A DNA stretch of 64,000 nt from Rubrivirga litoralis (lineage in GTDB: Bacteria; Bacteroidota; Rhodothermia; Rhodothermales; Rubricoccaceae): NCBI RefSeq assembly GCF_031846415.1, contig NZ_JAVRHT010000002.1, positions 112,873 through 176,872 of the forward strand, read 5' to 3'. A program made the position numbers and the translations under genes. The notes under the pieces are model-generated. The model was not told the DNA's origin, made no database searches, and saw nothing but the letters and a program-made list of their open reading frames with translations. Each line of letters opens with the position of its first letter. Within the stretch, counting starts at the first letter, position 1. Below, one piece after another: positions 37,052 to 45,423 of the stretch.

Positions 37052-37978
37052 ATGAGGCCGTCCCCGGCTAGCTCTGCGACGACACCGGCTGCCCACGCCG
37101 AAGCGGCCTCGACGCTGTTCGCGGACTACAAGGAGCTCTCGAAGCCGGGCATCACGGCGTTCGTCGTCGTCATGGCGGCGTCGGGCTACGTGCTGGCGGC
37201 GCCCGGGCCGATCGCGTGGGCGCAGCTCGTCGGGCTCATGCTGGGCACGGCGCTGACCGGGGGCGGGGCGGGCGCGCTCAACCACGTCCTCGAGCGGGAC
37301 CACGACGCGCGCATGGCGCGGACGGCGCAGCGCCCGCTGCCGGCCGGCCGGCTTGGCGTCCCGGCCGCCGTCGTCTTCGCGCTGGGGTCCGTCGCCTTCG
37401 GCGGCGCCGTGCTCTGGGCGACCACGAACGCGATTACGACGGCGCTCGCGCTTGCGACCGTCGCCCTCTACGTCCTCGTCTACACCCCGCTCAAGCGGCG
37501 GACGGTCCACAACACGCTCGTCGGGGCCGTCCCCGGCGCGCTGCCGGTCCTGGGCGGGGCGGCGGCGGCGACGGGCGCGCTCGACGCGACGGGCTGGGCG
37601 CTGTTCGCCATCCTCTACCTGTGGCAGCTCCCGCACTTTTTCGCGCTGGCCTGGATGTACCGCGACGACTACGCCGGCGCCGGCTTCCGCATGCTGCCCT
37701 CGGCCCCGGGCGGGGTGGCGTGGACGGCCCGGATCGTGCTCGTCTCGACGCTCCTGCTCCTCGTAGCCGGCGTGCTCCCGGCCGTCGTGGGGCCGGCGGG
37801 GCTGCTGTTCCTGGGCGGCATGGCCCTCTTGGGGACGGCGTTCACGCTGCCGGCGTTATCGTTCTCCTCGGAGCCCTCGGACGAGCGGGCGCGGCGGCTG
37901 CTGCTGGCCTCGATCGCCTACATCCCGGCGTTCTTCGTCCTCGTCGTGCTCGACTTCCTGCTCCGGCAGGCGCTCTAG
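37052..37978 (+). CDS. ctaB: Protoheme IX farnesyltransferase (heme O synthase)
   Basis: Adds a farnesyl chain to heme B to give heme O, the substrate of CtaA. 308 residues from ATG 37052, with an N-terminal tail and eight or nine membrane helices. The UbiA-type motifs are NHVLERDHDARMARTAQRPL (first Asp-rich site with the PLPAGR loop) and YTPLKRRTVHNTLVGAVPGA, then WQLPHFFALAW and YRDDYAGAGFRML. The ABC exporter genes follow after 52 bases on the same strand, so the three may form one transcript. Confidence 0.94.
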   Translation: MRPSPASSATTPAAHAEAASTLFADYKELSKPGITAFVVVMAASGYVLAAPGPIAWAQLVGLMLGTALTGGGAGALNHVLERDHDARMARTAQRPLPAGRLGVPAAVVFALGSVAFGGAVLWATTNAITTALALATVALYVLVYTPLKRRTVHNTLVGAVPGALPVLGGAAAATGALDATGWALFAILYLWQLPHFFALAWMYRDDYAGAGFRMLPSAPGGVAWTARIVLVSTLLLLVAGVLPAVVGPAGLLFLGGMALLGTAFTLPALSFSSEPSDERARRLLLASIAYIPAFFVLVVLDFLLRQAL

Positions 37979-38030
37979 CGCGGGGCGACGGCCGCCCCGC
38001 CCGCTGGCTCCCCCCTGCCCCACCCCGCTC

Positions 38031-39107
38031 GTGACCGCCCCGCCCGCCCTCTCCGTCCGCGATCTGGCCCACGCCTACGGCGACGTGGCGGCGCTCCGCG
38101 GCGTGACGCTCGACGTGGCGCCGGGCGAGCGCGTCGGGCTCCTGGGCGCGAACGGGAGCGGCAAGACGACGCTCATGCGGGCCGTCTCGACGCTCCTCGT
38201 GCCCGATGCCGGGACCGTGACGGTAGGCGGGGCGGACGCCCGGCGCGATCCGGCGGCCGTCCGCCGGCGGATCGGTGTCGTGTTCCAGAGCCCGGCCCTC
38301 GACGACGCCCTCACGGTCCGCGAGTCGCTCGCGCTCCAGGCGGCGCTCGCGGGGCTCGCGGGGCTCGGGCGGGGCGAGGCGCGGGCGCGGATCGACGACC
38401 TGCTCGGGCGGCTGGACCTGGCCGACCGCGCCGACGCCCGCGTCGGGACGCTCTCGGGCGGGCTCGCGCGCCGGGCCGACCTCGCGCGGGGGCTCCTCCA
38501 CCACCCCGCCCTCGTCCTCCTCGACGAGCCGACGGGCGGGCTGGACCCGCTCGCGCGCGTGGCGCTCTGGGACACGCTCGACGGCCTCCGCCGCGACCAC
38601 GCACCGCAGGCCGAGGGCTCGGCGCAGCTCGTGGCGACGCACCTCATGGATGAGGCCGAGCGGTGCGACCGCGTAGCGGTCCTCGACGCCGGTCGCCTGG
38701 TGGCGCTCGGGACGCCGGCGGCGCTCAAGGCCGCGCTCGGCCGCGACGCCCTCTGGCTGGACACCGACGACGCCCCGGCGCTCGCGGCACGGCTCGGGCA
38801 CGAGCGCCTCGACGCCCGCGCGGTGGGCGGGCGCGTACTCGTCGCCGCCGACGACCCGGGCGCCCTTCTCCCCGCCCTCTACGCGCGGCCCGACGTCCGC
38901 GCGGCGGCGCTCAAGGAGCCGTCGATGGACGACGTGTTCGCGGCCGCCGTCGGCGGCGCGTTCGCCGGGGGCGGGGCGGGCACGTCCACCCCGCCCGGCA
39001 TGGGCGGCGACGGAGCGGGCGGGGCGGGGCGGCACCACGACGAGGTGAGCGGAACGGTGCCGCCGGCGATTATCGACCCTCTTCCTTTGGATCCAATAAC
39101 GGAATGA
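38031..39107 (+). CDS. ABC-2 type exporter, ATP-binding protein
   Basis: 358 residues from GTG 38031. Walker A GANGSGKTT, Q-loop VVFQSPALD, signature LSGGLARRADLARGLL (LSGG followed by LARR rather than QQRR), Walker B LVLLDEPTGGLDP and H-loop VATHLMDEAE. The C-terminal 100 residues form the extra domain of DrrA/CcmA-like exporters, ending in a Gly-rich tail made from the GC motif. It pairs with the permease gene, whose ATG overlaps this stop (ATGA). Position after ctaB suggests a role in cytochrome oxidase assembly or heme/copper export, which is inference. Confidence 0.92.
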   Translation: MTAPPALSVRDLAHAYGDVAALRGVTLDVAPGERVGLLGANGSGKTTLMRAVSTLLVPDAGTVTVGGADARRDPAAVRRRIGVVFQSPALDDALTVRESLALQAALAGLAGLGRGEARARIDDLLGRLDLADRADARVGTLSGGLARRADLARGLLHHPALVLLDEPTGGLDPLARVALWDTLDGLRRDHAPQAEGSAQLVATHLMDEAERCDRVAVLDAGRLVALGTPAALKAALGRDALWLDTDDAPALAARLGHERLDARAVGGRVLVAADDPGALLPALYARPDVRAAALKEPSMDDVFAAAVGGAFAGGGAGTSTPPGMGGDGAGGAGRHHDEVSGTVPPAIIDPLPLDPITE

Positions 39108-39871
39108 CGGCTGCCGTCCTCGCCCTCTGGCGCCGCGAGGTGCTCGTGTTCGTCCGCGACCGCGCCCGGTTCGTCGGCGTGCTCGCGCAGCCGGTCCTGT
39201 TCTGGGTCCTGTTCGGGTTCGGGTTCCAGGGCGCCGTCTCGGTCCCCGGCTCCGACGCCTCGTACCTCGAGTACCTCCTGCCGGGCATGATCGTGCTGGC
39301 CGTCCTGTTCACGGCCATCTACTCGACGATCTCGGTTGTCGAGGACCGGCAGTCGGGCGTGCTCCAGGCGGCGCTGGTGGCGCCGCAGCCGCGGCTCGCG
39401 ATCGTGCTCGGCGTAGTCCTGGGCGGGACGACGCTGGCGCTCCTCCAGGCCGTCCTCATCGGGCTCCTGGCTCCGTTCGTGGGGCTGAGGCCGGGCGTGG
39501 GCGGGACGCTCGTGGCGGTCGGGGCCGCGGGCCTCGTCGGCGCGACGTTCACGGCGCTCGGGTTTGGGATGGCGTGGCGGCTCAAGACGACGCGGGCGTT
39601 TCACGCAGTCATGAACGTGGTGCTCATCCCGATCTGGCTGCTCTCGGGCGCCTTTTTCCCGCTCTCGGGCGCGCCCGACGCTCTCCGCTGGGTCATGCTC
39701 GCCAACCCGGTCACGCACGGCGTCACGCTCCTGCGCTACGGGCTCGAAGGGCTCCCGGCGGGCGTGCCGGGCACGACGCTCGGCCTCCTCCCGTCGGCGC
39801 TCGTGACCGTGGGCGGGGCGGTGCTCGCGGTGGTCTGGGCGGCGGCGACGGCGCGACGGCCGGTGTACTGA
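39104..39871 (+). CDS. ABC-2 type exporter, permease
   Basis: 255 residues with six membrane segments and the ABC2 motifs LLPGMIVLAVLFTAIYSTIS and VVEDRQSGVLQAALVAP near the middle, then LSGAFFPLSGAPDALRWV and ANPVTHGVTLLRYGL near the end, as in NodJ/DrrB-type permeases. It forms the transmembrane part of the exporter with the preceding ATPase, to which it is translationally coupled by a 4-base overlap. The cargo is unknown. Confidence 0.92.
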   Translation: MTAAVLALWRREVLVFVRDRARFVGVLAQPVLFWVLFGFGFQGAVSVPGSDASYLEYLLPGMIVLAVLFTAIYSTISVVEDRQSGVLQAALVAPQPRLAIVLGVVLGGTTLALLQAVLIGLLAPFVGLRPGVGGTLVAVGAAGLVGATFTALGFGMAWRLKTTRAFHAVMNVVLIPIWLLSGAFFPLSGAPDALRWVMLANPVTHGVTLLRYGLEGLPAGVPGTTLGLLPSALVTVGGAVLAVVWAAATARRPVY

Positions 39872-40052
39872 GCGGGGCGGGAAGGTGTCGGAGCATGGGG
39901 CAGGACGTCAGCGATCCGATAGGAGGCGCGACCTCCAGAGCGAGTACCACCGGGCGGGGCGGAGTCAGCACCATGGCTCCACCTCCATTCCTCTTCACCC
40001 CCGCCCGCCCGGCGGCCGCGTAGCCTGTGCGCTCCCCCACCCCGCCCCGGCC

Positions 40053-40733
40053 ATGCCCGTTCTCCTGTTCGACATCGACGGCACGCTCCTCCAGTCGAAC
40101 GGCGTCGGCCGGCGGTGCATCGAGAGCGCGCTGGAGCGCGTCGTCGGCGGGACGCTCGACACGTCGGACGTGTCGTTCTCGGGGAAGACCGACCCGCAGA
40201 TCTTCCGCCAGATCCTGACGGCCGCCCGCGAGGCCGGACTGGACGTCTCGGACCTCGACGACGCCCACGGCGCGTTCGGCGACGTCTACCGCAACCTCAT
40301 GCGCGAGTGCCTGCCGACGGCCCACGTCGAGGCGCTCCCCGGCGCCGTCGACCTCGTCCGCCGCCTGGCCGCGAACGGCGTGCCGCTGGGGCTGCTGACG
40401 GGCAACCTCCGCGAGCTGGCCTACGCCAAGGTCGGGCGGATCGGGCTGGGCGAGGCCGAGTTCCCGTTCGGCGCGTTCGGGAGCGACGCCGAGGACCGCA
40501 ACGCGCTCCCGGCGGTCGCCGTCGAGCGGGCGGGGCGGGCGCTGGGACGCGAGGTGGACCCGGCCGAGGTGGTCATTATCGGCGACACGCCACTCGACAT
40601 CGCGTGCGCCCGGGCCGGCGGGTGCGTCGCCGTGGCCGTCGCGACGGGCCGCTACGGAATGGATGAACTGGGCGGGGCGGACGTCGTGCTGGACTCGCTT
40701 GAGTCGTTTTCACTGGAGGCGCTTTCCGCCTGA
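40053..40733 (+). CDS. HAD-superfamily hydrolase, phosphoglycolate-phosphatase-like
   Basis: 226 residues from ATG 40053. Motif I FDIDGTL (nucleophile Asp and acid Asp), motif II LLTGN, motif III Lys in the helix after it, and motif IV VIIGDTPLDIACA. A four-helix cap follows motif I (C1 type, as in Gph and beta-phosphoglucomutase). The substrate cannot be told from sequence; phosphoglycolate is the usual annotation for this group. Weakly linked to the VanZ gene 135 bases downstream. Confidence 0.85.
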   Translation: MPVLLFDIDGTLLQSNGVGRRCIESALERVVGGTLDTSDVSFSGKTDPQIFRQILTAAREAGLDVSDLDDAHGAFGDVYRNLMRECLPTAHVEALPGAVDLVRRLAANGVPLGLLTGNLRELAYAKVGRIGLGEAEFPFGAFGSDAEDRNALPAVAVERAGRALGREVDPAEVVIIGDTPLDIACARAGGCVAVAVATGRYGMDELGGADVVLDSLESFSLEALSA

Positions 40734-40868
40734 GCCGAGCGCGACGGCCGTGCGGATTGTCTGCGCATCCGGCCGCGGGCGGACCAGAGCGGCGGGTCGC
40801 GGGTTGTAGGGGATTCCCCTCTTTTGCCCCTCCGCCGCCGGAGAGGTCGCCCGCTCTTCTCGAAGGCC

Positions 40869-41309
40869 ATGCCCCTCCGCCCCACCCGCCTCGCGATCGC
40901 CGCCGCCTGGTCGGTTCTGGCCGCCCTCGGTCTGTTCCTGCCGGGGCGCGTCTTCCCCGCGCTCGGCCCGATCATCACGACGGCGGCCCACGTCGTCTTT
41001 TTTACCGGCTTCGCTGGTCTGTGGGCGTGGGCGCTCCCCCGGTTCGCCGTCTACGTCGTCATCGCGGCCGTGTTCGTCGCCGTCGGCACCGAAGGGTTCC
41101 AGATGGAGATCGTGCCGGGGCGGGGCCTGGAGACGCGGGACCTGTGGGCCGACTTCGTCGGGATCGGCCTCGGCTGGGGGCTCGCGCGGCTGTGGCGGCG
41201 TCGGCGTATGAATCGGGCCTACCGTCCCCGCCGCCGCCGCTCGGCTACGCCCCCCCGAACCGGCGCAGCGCGGACTCGACAGGGCGCCGGTAGCTCGGTC
41301 CATGCGTGA
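40869..41309 (+). CDS. VanZ-like membrane protein
   Basis: 146 residues from ATG 40869. Four hydrophobic segments in the VanZ pattern: LAIAAAWSVLAALGLFLPG, AHVVFFTGFAGLWAW, FAVYVVIAAVFVAVGTEGFQ and the RGLETRDLWADFVGIGLGWG motif (Arg-Asp-x-x-D). The last 35 residues are Arg-rich and are encoded antisense to the end of the fructosamine-kinase gene (65-base overlap). VanZ proteins are linked to teicoplanin resistance in enterococci, but most, as here, are of unknown function. Confidence 0.78.
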   Translation: MPLRPTRLAIAAAWSVLAALGLFLPGRVFPALGPIITTAAHVVFFTGFAGLWAWALPRFAVYVVIAAVFVAVGTEGFQMEIVPGRGLETRDLWADFVGIGLGWGLARLWRRRRMNRAYRPRRRRSATPPRTGAARTRQGAGSSVHA

Positions 41310-42153
41310 GGTGGTTGATGAGGTGGTACAGGTTGTACACCTCGCGGCGCTCCGGGTAGCCCCGTTCGAGCGGCTGGGCCTCGCGGTAGCCGTCGTAGAA
41401 CGGGGCGTCGAACCCGCCGAACAGCTCGGTCATGGCCAGGTCGGCCTCGCCGTGGCCGACGGAGACGGCCGGGTCGATGAGCGCAAAGCGGCCGCCGGAG
41501 GTGGCGAGCGCGTTGCCGCCCCACAGGTCGCCGTGCAATAAGGCTGGGGGCGGGGCGGCCGGGAGCAGGTCGGGGAGCCGCGCGACGAGCCGGTCGAGGA
41601 GCGGGTCCCACGCCGCGTCCCACGCCCCGCGCTGGCGCACGGTCTCGGCCTGCGCCCGGAGCCGCCGCTCGCCGAAGAAGGCGGGCCACGAGGCGTCCCA
41701 CCCGTTCCGCTGCGGCTTGCTCCCGATCCAGTTGTCGGCGTCCCACCCGTAGCGGCCGTCGCCCGGCGCGGGCGCTCGGTGGAGCGCGGCGAGGGCGGCC
41801 CCGAACGCGCGCCAGTCGGCCGGGGCGGGGCGGGCGGGATCGATCCAGTCGAGGAGCACGAAGCCGGCCGCCCCGCCCTCGGCGGCCGCCCCGCCCTCGG
41901 TGGCGCCGCGCGACGCGAGCGGGGTGGGAACGGTGAGGCCCGTCCCCTCGGCCGCTGCGTGGAGGGCGGCTAGCCCTTCGGCCTCGGCGGCGTAGGTCTG
42001 CCCGGCGTCGCCCCGCCCCCACTTGAGGAAGAACCGGCCGCGCTCGGCGTCGAGGCGGGCCGCCCGCGACACGTCGCCGCCGCCGACGGACGTCGCCGAG
42101 CGGACGGCGCCGGTGTGGGGCTCGATGTCGGGGAGGAGGTCCGGCGGGATCAT
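41245..42153 (-). CDS. Fructosamine kinase family protein
   Basis: 302 residues. Features of the FN3K/ribulosamine-kinase group: FFLKWG (ATP-binding Lys), WDADNWIGSKPQ, the catalytic loop LLHGDLWGGN and LIDPAVSVGHGEADLAM, then FGGFDAPFYDGYREA. These kinases phosphorylate ketosamines on glycated proteins so that the sugar falls off (deglycation). A short Ala/Gly repeat near residue 85 (GGAAAEGGAA) is encoded by tandem GC motifs. The 3' end overlaps the end of the VanZ gene by 65 bases. Confidence 0.9.
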   Translation of the reverse strand: MIPPDLLPDIEPHTGAVRSATSVGGGDVSRAARLDAERGRFFLKWGRGDAGQTYAAEAEGLAALHAAAEGTGLTVPTPLASRGATEGGAAAEGGAAGFVLLDWIDPARPAPADWRAFGAALAALHRAPAPGDGRYGWDADNWIGSKPQRNGWDASWPAFFGERRLRAQAETVRQRGAWDAAWDPLLDRLVARLPDLLPAAPPPALLHGDLWGGNALATSGGRFALIDPAVSVGHGEADLAMTELFGGFDAPFYDGYREAQPLERGYPERREVYNLYHLINHLTHGPSYRRPVESALRRFGGA

Positions 42154-42253
42154 GGGCAGCGGGCGGTGAGGGTGCGCCGCCCGCGCCGAGGGCGGGGCGG
42201 GCGTCGCAGCGGGCGCCCGTCGCCCGCGGAACGGCGGCGCGCGGGCGGGGCGG

Positions 42254-42745
42254 TCAGATTCCGTAGACGCCGCGGAGCCGGTCGAGGATGGCCGTCGTCG
42301 TCCGGTCGGCGATGGCGTAGACCTCCTCGAAGCCGTCGCCGCCGCCGTAGTACGGGTCGGGCACCTGGTAGTCGCCGGGCTCGGGGTCGAACTCGCGGAA
42401 CAGGCGGACGCGCGTGCCGTGGTCGCCGTCGGGGTCGAGGGCGAGCGCGTCGTGGAGGTTCTGCTTGTCCATGACGAACACGTGGTCGAACTCGTCGAGG
42501 TCGGCCCGCTCGAACTGCCGCGCGCGGAGTCGCGAGAGGTCGGCGCCGTGGGTGGCGGCCGTGGCCGTCATCCGCTCGTCGGGCGGGGCGCCGACGTGCC
42601 AGTTCCCGGTCCCGGCCGAGTCCACCTCGATCTGGCCGGCGAGCCCGGCGTCGACCACCTTCTGTTGGAAGAGGCCCTCGGCGAGCGGGCTCCGACAGAT
42701 GTTGCCGAGGCAAACGAAGAGGACGCGGACGGGGCGGTCGGGCAC
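42254..42745 (-). CDS. Low-molecular-weight protein-tyrosine phosphatase
   Basis: 163 residues from GTG 42745. The P-loop VCLGNICRSPLAEG (CX5RS) stands at the N terminus, and the general acid lies in VPDPYYGG (DPYY). In bacteria such enzymes often dephosphorylate tyrosine kinases of capsule export (Wzb type). No kinase gene is adjacent. The start codon is the edge of a heptamer array: the first codon GTG is a variant of the repeat GTACCCC, and the frame stays open through the array, where it would encode the 7-residue repeat RTPYPVP. Confidence 0.9.
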   Translation of the reverse strand: MPDRPVRVLFVCLGNICRSPLAEGLFQQKVVDAGLAGQIEVDSAGTGNWHVGAPPDERMTATAATHGADLSRLRARQFERADLDEFDHVFVMDKQNLHDALALDPDGDHGTRVRLFREFDPEPGDYQVPDPYYGGGDGFEEVYAIADRTTTAILDRLRGVYGI

Positions 42746-42798
42746 GGGGTACGGGGTACGGGGTACGGGGTACGGGGTACGGGGTACGGGGTACGGGA
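42746..42798. repeat. Heptamer tandem array GGGGTAC (about 7.5 copies)
   Basis: A 53-bp array of GGGGTAC directly upstream of the phosphatase start codon (that gene reads leftward). It is followed by GGAAGATGGCCGCCCCGCCC, similar to the sequence after the arrays at 19168 and 46968. Confidence 0.92.
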
Positions 42799-42917
42799 AG
42801 ATGGCCGCCCCGCCCCGCCGGCGCCACGGGGCGGGGCGGAAGTCGGGAGAAAGCGGGCAACGGGCTGAAAATGCGCCACCCCGTCCACGACACGCACGGG
42901 CGGGGTGGTCACCGTAG

Positions 42918-42937
42918 GGACACCACGTGTGGTGTCC
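42918..42937. repeat. GGACACCAC palindrome (family B, copy 3)
   Basis: GGACACCACGTGTGGTGTCC, preceded by CGTAG. Compared with the copy at 11195, base 7 of one arm and its partner in the other arm have both changed (G to C, C to G), keeping the 9-bp pairing. Confidence 0.72.
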
Positions 42938-43097
42938 GCATGAGGCACGACGCCCTGCCCAAACGGTTGACGGGCGGGGCCGTCGCCGTTGTTCAGAACC
43001 ACCCCCGCCCCGCCCCATCGCGTTCCTACGGATGTGCGTCGTTGGGCGCGGCCGCGGCGGGCGGGGTGGCGGTGGACTGGGCCGTCCCGCCCGCCCT

Positions 43098-43117
43098 GGA
43101 CACGACAAGTCGTGTCC
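43098..43117. repeat. GGACACGAC palindrome (family B, copy 4)
   Basis: GGACACGACAAGTCGTGTCC, followed by CTACGGGTGCCGGTCGTTGG. It shares about 60 bp with copy 2 at 22112. Confidence 0.72.
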
Positions 43118-43150
43118 CTACGGGTGCCGGTCGTTGGGCGGGGTGGCATC

Positions 43151-43186
43151 GGGCGGGGCCGAACAAAACCGCCGCCACCCCGCCCG
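43151..43186 (+). repeat. Hairpin repeat with AACAAAAC loop (copy 3)
   Basis: GGGCGGGGCCG, AACAAAAC, then CGCCGCCACCCCGCCCG. Same layout as the copies at 10971 and 22285. Confidence 0.66.
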
Positions 43187-43235
43187 CGCTTCCCCTTCCC
43201 CGAAACCCCGGGTGGGGCGGGGCGGTCTGTCGCCC

Positions 43236-44075
43236 GTGCTCGCCGTCCACCCCGCCCTCCGCTACGTCACGCCGCTCCGCGAGGGCGGGTCGCTGCCGGC
43301 CGTCGTCGAGACGGAGGCGGGGGCGTACGTGGTCAAGTTCCGGGGCGCCGGGCAGGGCGCGCGCGCGCTCGTGGCCGAGGTCGTCGTGGGGCGCCTCGCG
43401 CAGACGCTCGGGCTCCCGCTCCCCGACCTCGCCCTCGTCGACCTGGCCGAGGCGTTCGGGCGGTCCGAGCCGGACCCCGAGATCCAGGACATCCTGCGCG
43501 CGAGCACGGGCCTCAACGTGGGGCTCGGGTTCGTCGAGGGCGCGTTCCCGTTCGACCCGCTCGCGGCCGGCGACCTCGTCGCCCCCGAGACGGCCGCCGA
43601 CGTCGTCTGGCTCGACGCGCTCACGACCAACATCGACCGGACCGCCCGCAACCCGAACCTCCTGGTCGCGCCGGGCGCGGGCGGCCCCGAGCTCTGGCTC
43701 ATCGACCACGGCGCGGCCCTCTACTTCCACCACGACTGGGCGAGCATGAGCGAGGACCGGGCACGGACGCCGTTCCCGGCCATCCGCGACCACGTCCTGC
43801 TCCCGTTCGCCGGCGACATCGAGGCCGCCGACGCCCGGCTCGCCCCGCTCCTCACCGACGCCGCCCTCGGCGCCGTGCTCGACGACGTCCCGGACGAGCT
43901 GCTGCTCCACGCGCCGCCCGGCCACCCCGCCCCGTTCGCGTCCGCCGGGGCGGGGCGGCGGGCCTACCTCGACTACTTCCGCGCGCGGCTCGCGGCCCCG
44001 CGCGCCTGGGTCGCCGAGGCCGTCCGGGCGCAGGCGGCCGGGCCGGACACGACGCCGCTCGCGTACCGCCGGTGA
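43236..44075 (+). CDS. HipA-like kinase (first gene of HipA/DUF3037 pair)
   Basis: 279 residues from GTG 43236. A kinase-like fold of the HipA-family-kinase group: AYVVKFRG (ATP-binding Lys), TTNIDRTARNPNLLV (catalytic-loop Asp and Asn) and LWLIDHGAAL (metal-binding Asp in place of DFG). It is shorter than E. coli HipA (about 440) and lacks the N-terminal subdomain. True HipA phosphorylates glutamyl-tRNA synthetase and causes persistence with antitoxin HipB; no HipB-like gene is present here, but a DUF3037 gene follows 63 bases on, an association I recall as common for this group. Target unknown. Confidence 0.82.
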   Translation: MLAVHPALRYVTPLREGGSLPAVVETEAGAYVVKFRGAGQGARALVAEVVVGRLAQTLGLPLPDLALVDLAEAFGRSEPDPEIQDILRASTGLNVGLGFVEGAFPFDPLAAGDLVAPETAADVVWLDALTTNIDRTARNPNLLVAPGAGGPELWLIDHGAALYFHHDWASMSEDRARTPFPAIRDHVLLPFAGDIEAADARLAPLLTDAALGAVLDDVPDELLLHAPPGHPAPFASAGAGRRAYLDYFRARLAAPRAWVAEAVRAQAAGPDTTPLAYRR

Positions 44076-44138
44076 GCGGGGAGCCCGCCCCGCCCTGCCG
44101 TTCCCACGACCGCCCCGCCCGCCTCCTGCCCGTTGCCC

Positions 44139-44519
44139 GTGACCGTCGCCTACGACTACGCGCTCGTCCGCGTCGTGCCCCGCGTGGTGACGGGGGACGC
44201 CGAGGCGGTCGGCGTGGTGCTCCAGGCGCGTCAGGCGCGGTTCCTCGACGTCCGCTTCGTGACGACGGCCGAGGCCGTGGCCGCGCGGTGGCCGGGCGTC
44301 GACGCCGGCGTCCTCGACCGCTACCTCGCCGCGTTCGCGGCCGTCGCCGCGGGCGGGGCGGCCGCCGCCCCGCTCGGGCTGCTCCCGCCGTCCGAGCGCT
44401 TCCACTGGCTGACCGCCACGCGCTCGACGACGCTCCAGACGTCGCCCGTGCGGACCGGCCGGACCGGCGACCCCGAGGCGGCGCTGGACGCCATCGCGCG
44501 TGGGCTCCGGCGGCCTTGA
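44139..44519 (+). CDS. DUF3037 family protein (second gene of HipA/DUF3037 pair)
   Basis: 126 residues from GTG 44139 (a TTG two codons earlier is possible). The DUF3037 signature YDYALVRVVPRVVTGDAEAV, then GVVLQARQARFLDV, is at the N terminus, and SERFHWLTATRSTTLQTSPV with the R/Q-S pattern near the end. The family is of unknown function and is often found beside HipA-like kinases; it may be the partner, substrate or regulator of the kinase. Spacing and strand fit one operon. Confidence 0.82.
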   Translation: MTVAYDYALVRVVPRVVTGDAEAVGVVLQARQARFLDVRFVTTAEAVAARWPGVDAGVLDRYLAAFAAVAAGGAAAAPLGLLPPSERFHWLTATRSTTLQTSPVRTGRTGDPEAALDAIARGLRRP

Positions 44520-44589
44520 AGACGCCGCGGCCTGGAACCCCGCCGGGCGGGGCGGGCGTCTAGCGGCCCCTCCCCCGACCGCCCCCCCG

Positions 44590-45423
44590 ATGTACGACGA
44601 CTTCGACGACGACGCGCCCGGCGCACCGCTCGACCCCGAAACCGTGGCCGCCCTCGACGGCGCCGCCGCCGACGCTTTTGCCCAGCGCAAGGCGCGGCTC
44701 ACGCGGGTCCTGGTCGAGGGCGAGACGGGCGTCCAGTTCGAGTCGCTGGCCTTGTTCGCCGAGCCCCTCTTCGCGCTCTACGGCCTCGACGCCGCCGACG
44801 CCTTCCGCCTCCGCGCCGAGCCCGACGCCGTCGCCGACGACGCGGTCGCGCTGCTCGAAACGGCCCGGGTCCTGTGGGCCTTTCTCTCGATGCCGCCGGC
44901 CGACCGGGCGCACCAGCGGGCGTCGCTCGCGGCCCAGCTCGTCGGCGAGGACCCGTCGGAGGAAGACTGGATGGGGCTCGACGGGCTCCTCGAGACGGCC
45001 GAGATCCACTGGCAGGCGCTGCTCCCCGAAGAGGTCGAGATGGCGCAGGAGACGGGGCACGAGACGCTCGACTTCGAGGCGCTCCTCCACCACCCCGCCT
45101 TCCGCGTCGGCCCCGAGGACGACGACGCCACGCACGCCGGGTTCGGCGAGGGAAGCCTGAGCGAGATCGAGGCGCGCGCCCTGTTCGCGCAGCCGCTCCT
45201 CGACGACCCCGCAACGCAGGCCGACGCCGACGCCTTCGAGACGGCCCTCGCGCGGGCCGACGACTACTGGGCGCTCGCGCAGTCGGCCGGCGACGACGCC
45301 GACGCGGCCGCGGCCGCCTTTGCCCGCGAGCATGCCGACGGCGACGAGGCCGCCCTCCGCGACGAGGCCCGGCGCATGATCGCCCGGTTCCGCGAGCTGT
45401 TCCCGGAGCACGCGGGCCAGTAG
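44590..45423 (+). CDS. Strongly acidic protein, unknown
   Basis: 277 residues from ATG 44590, with no signal peptide, membrane segment or cysteine. Asp, Glu and Ala dominate (start MYDDFDDDAPGAPLDPE), and the predicted structure is helical. No family recognised. It follows the DUF3037 gene by 70 bases on the same strand and might belong to that operon, or might simply be an acidic cytoplasmic protein of a marine, salt-adapted cell. A decayed 8-bp repeat (GGTCGGTG) begins at the stop codon. Confidence 0.65.
   Translation: MYDDFDDDAPGAPLDPETVAALDGAAADAFAQRKARLTRVLVEGETGVQFESLALFAEPLFALYGLDAADAFRLRAEPDAVADDAVALLETARVLWAFLSMPPADRAHQRASLAAQLVGEDPSEEDWMGLDGLLETAEIHWQALLPEEVEMAQETGHETLDFEALLHHPAFRVGPEDDDATHAGFGEGSLSEIEARALFAQPLLDDPATQADADAFETALARADDYWALAQSAGDDADAAAAAFAREHADGDEAALRDEARRMIARFRELFPEHAGQ

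Larger units (their letters stand above)
42799..43235. other. Repeat-mosaic region between divergent genes
   Basis: Together with the heptamer array this is a 490-base gap between divergent genes. It holds facing GC-motif arms (42802-42840), family B palindromes at 42918 and 43098, a stray family B flank (CCTACGG...GTCGTTGGGCG at 43025-43050) and the AACAAAAC hairpin at 43151. No gene or clear promoter is seen. Confidence 0.65.

Noticed and set aside
39895..40023. A 42-codon open frame between the ABC permease and HAD genes
   Set aside because: No family resemblance, includes GC-motif sequence, and no sign of a start context.
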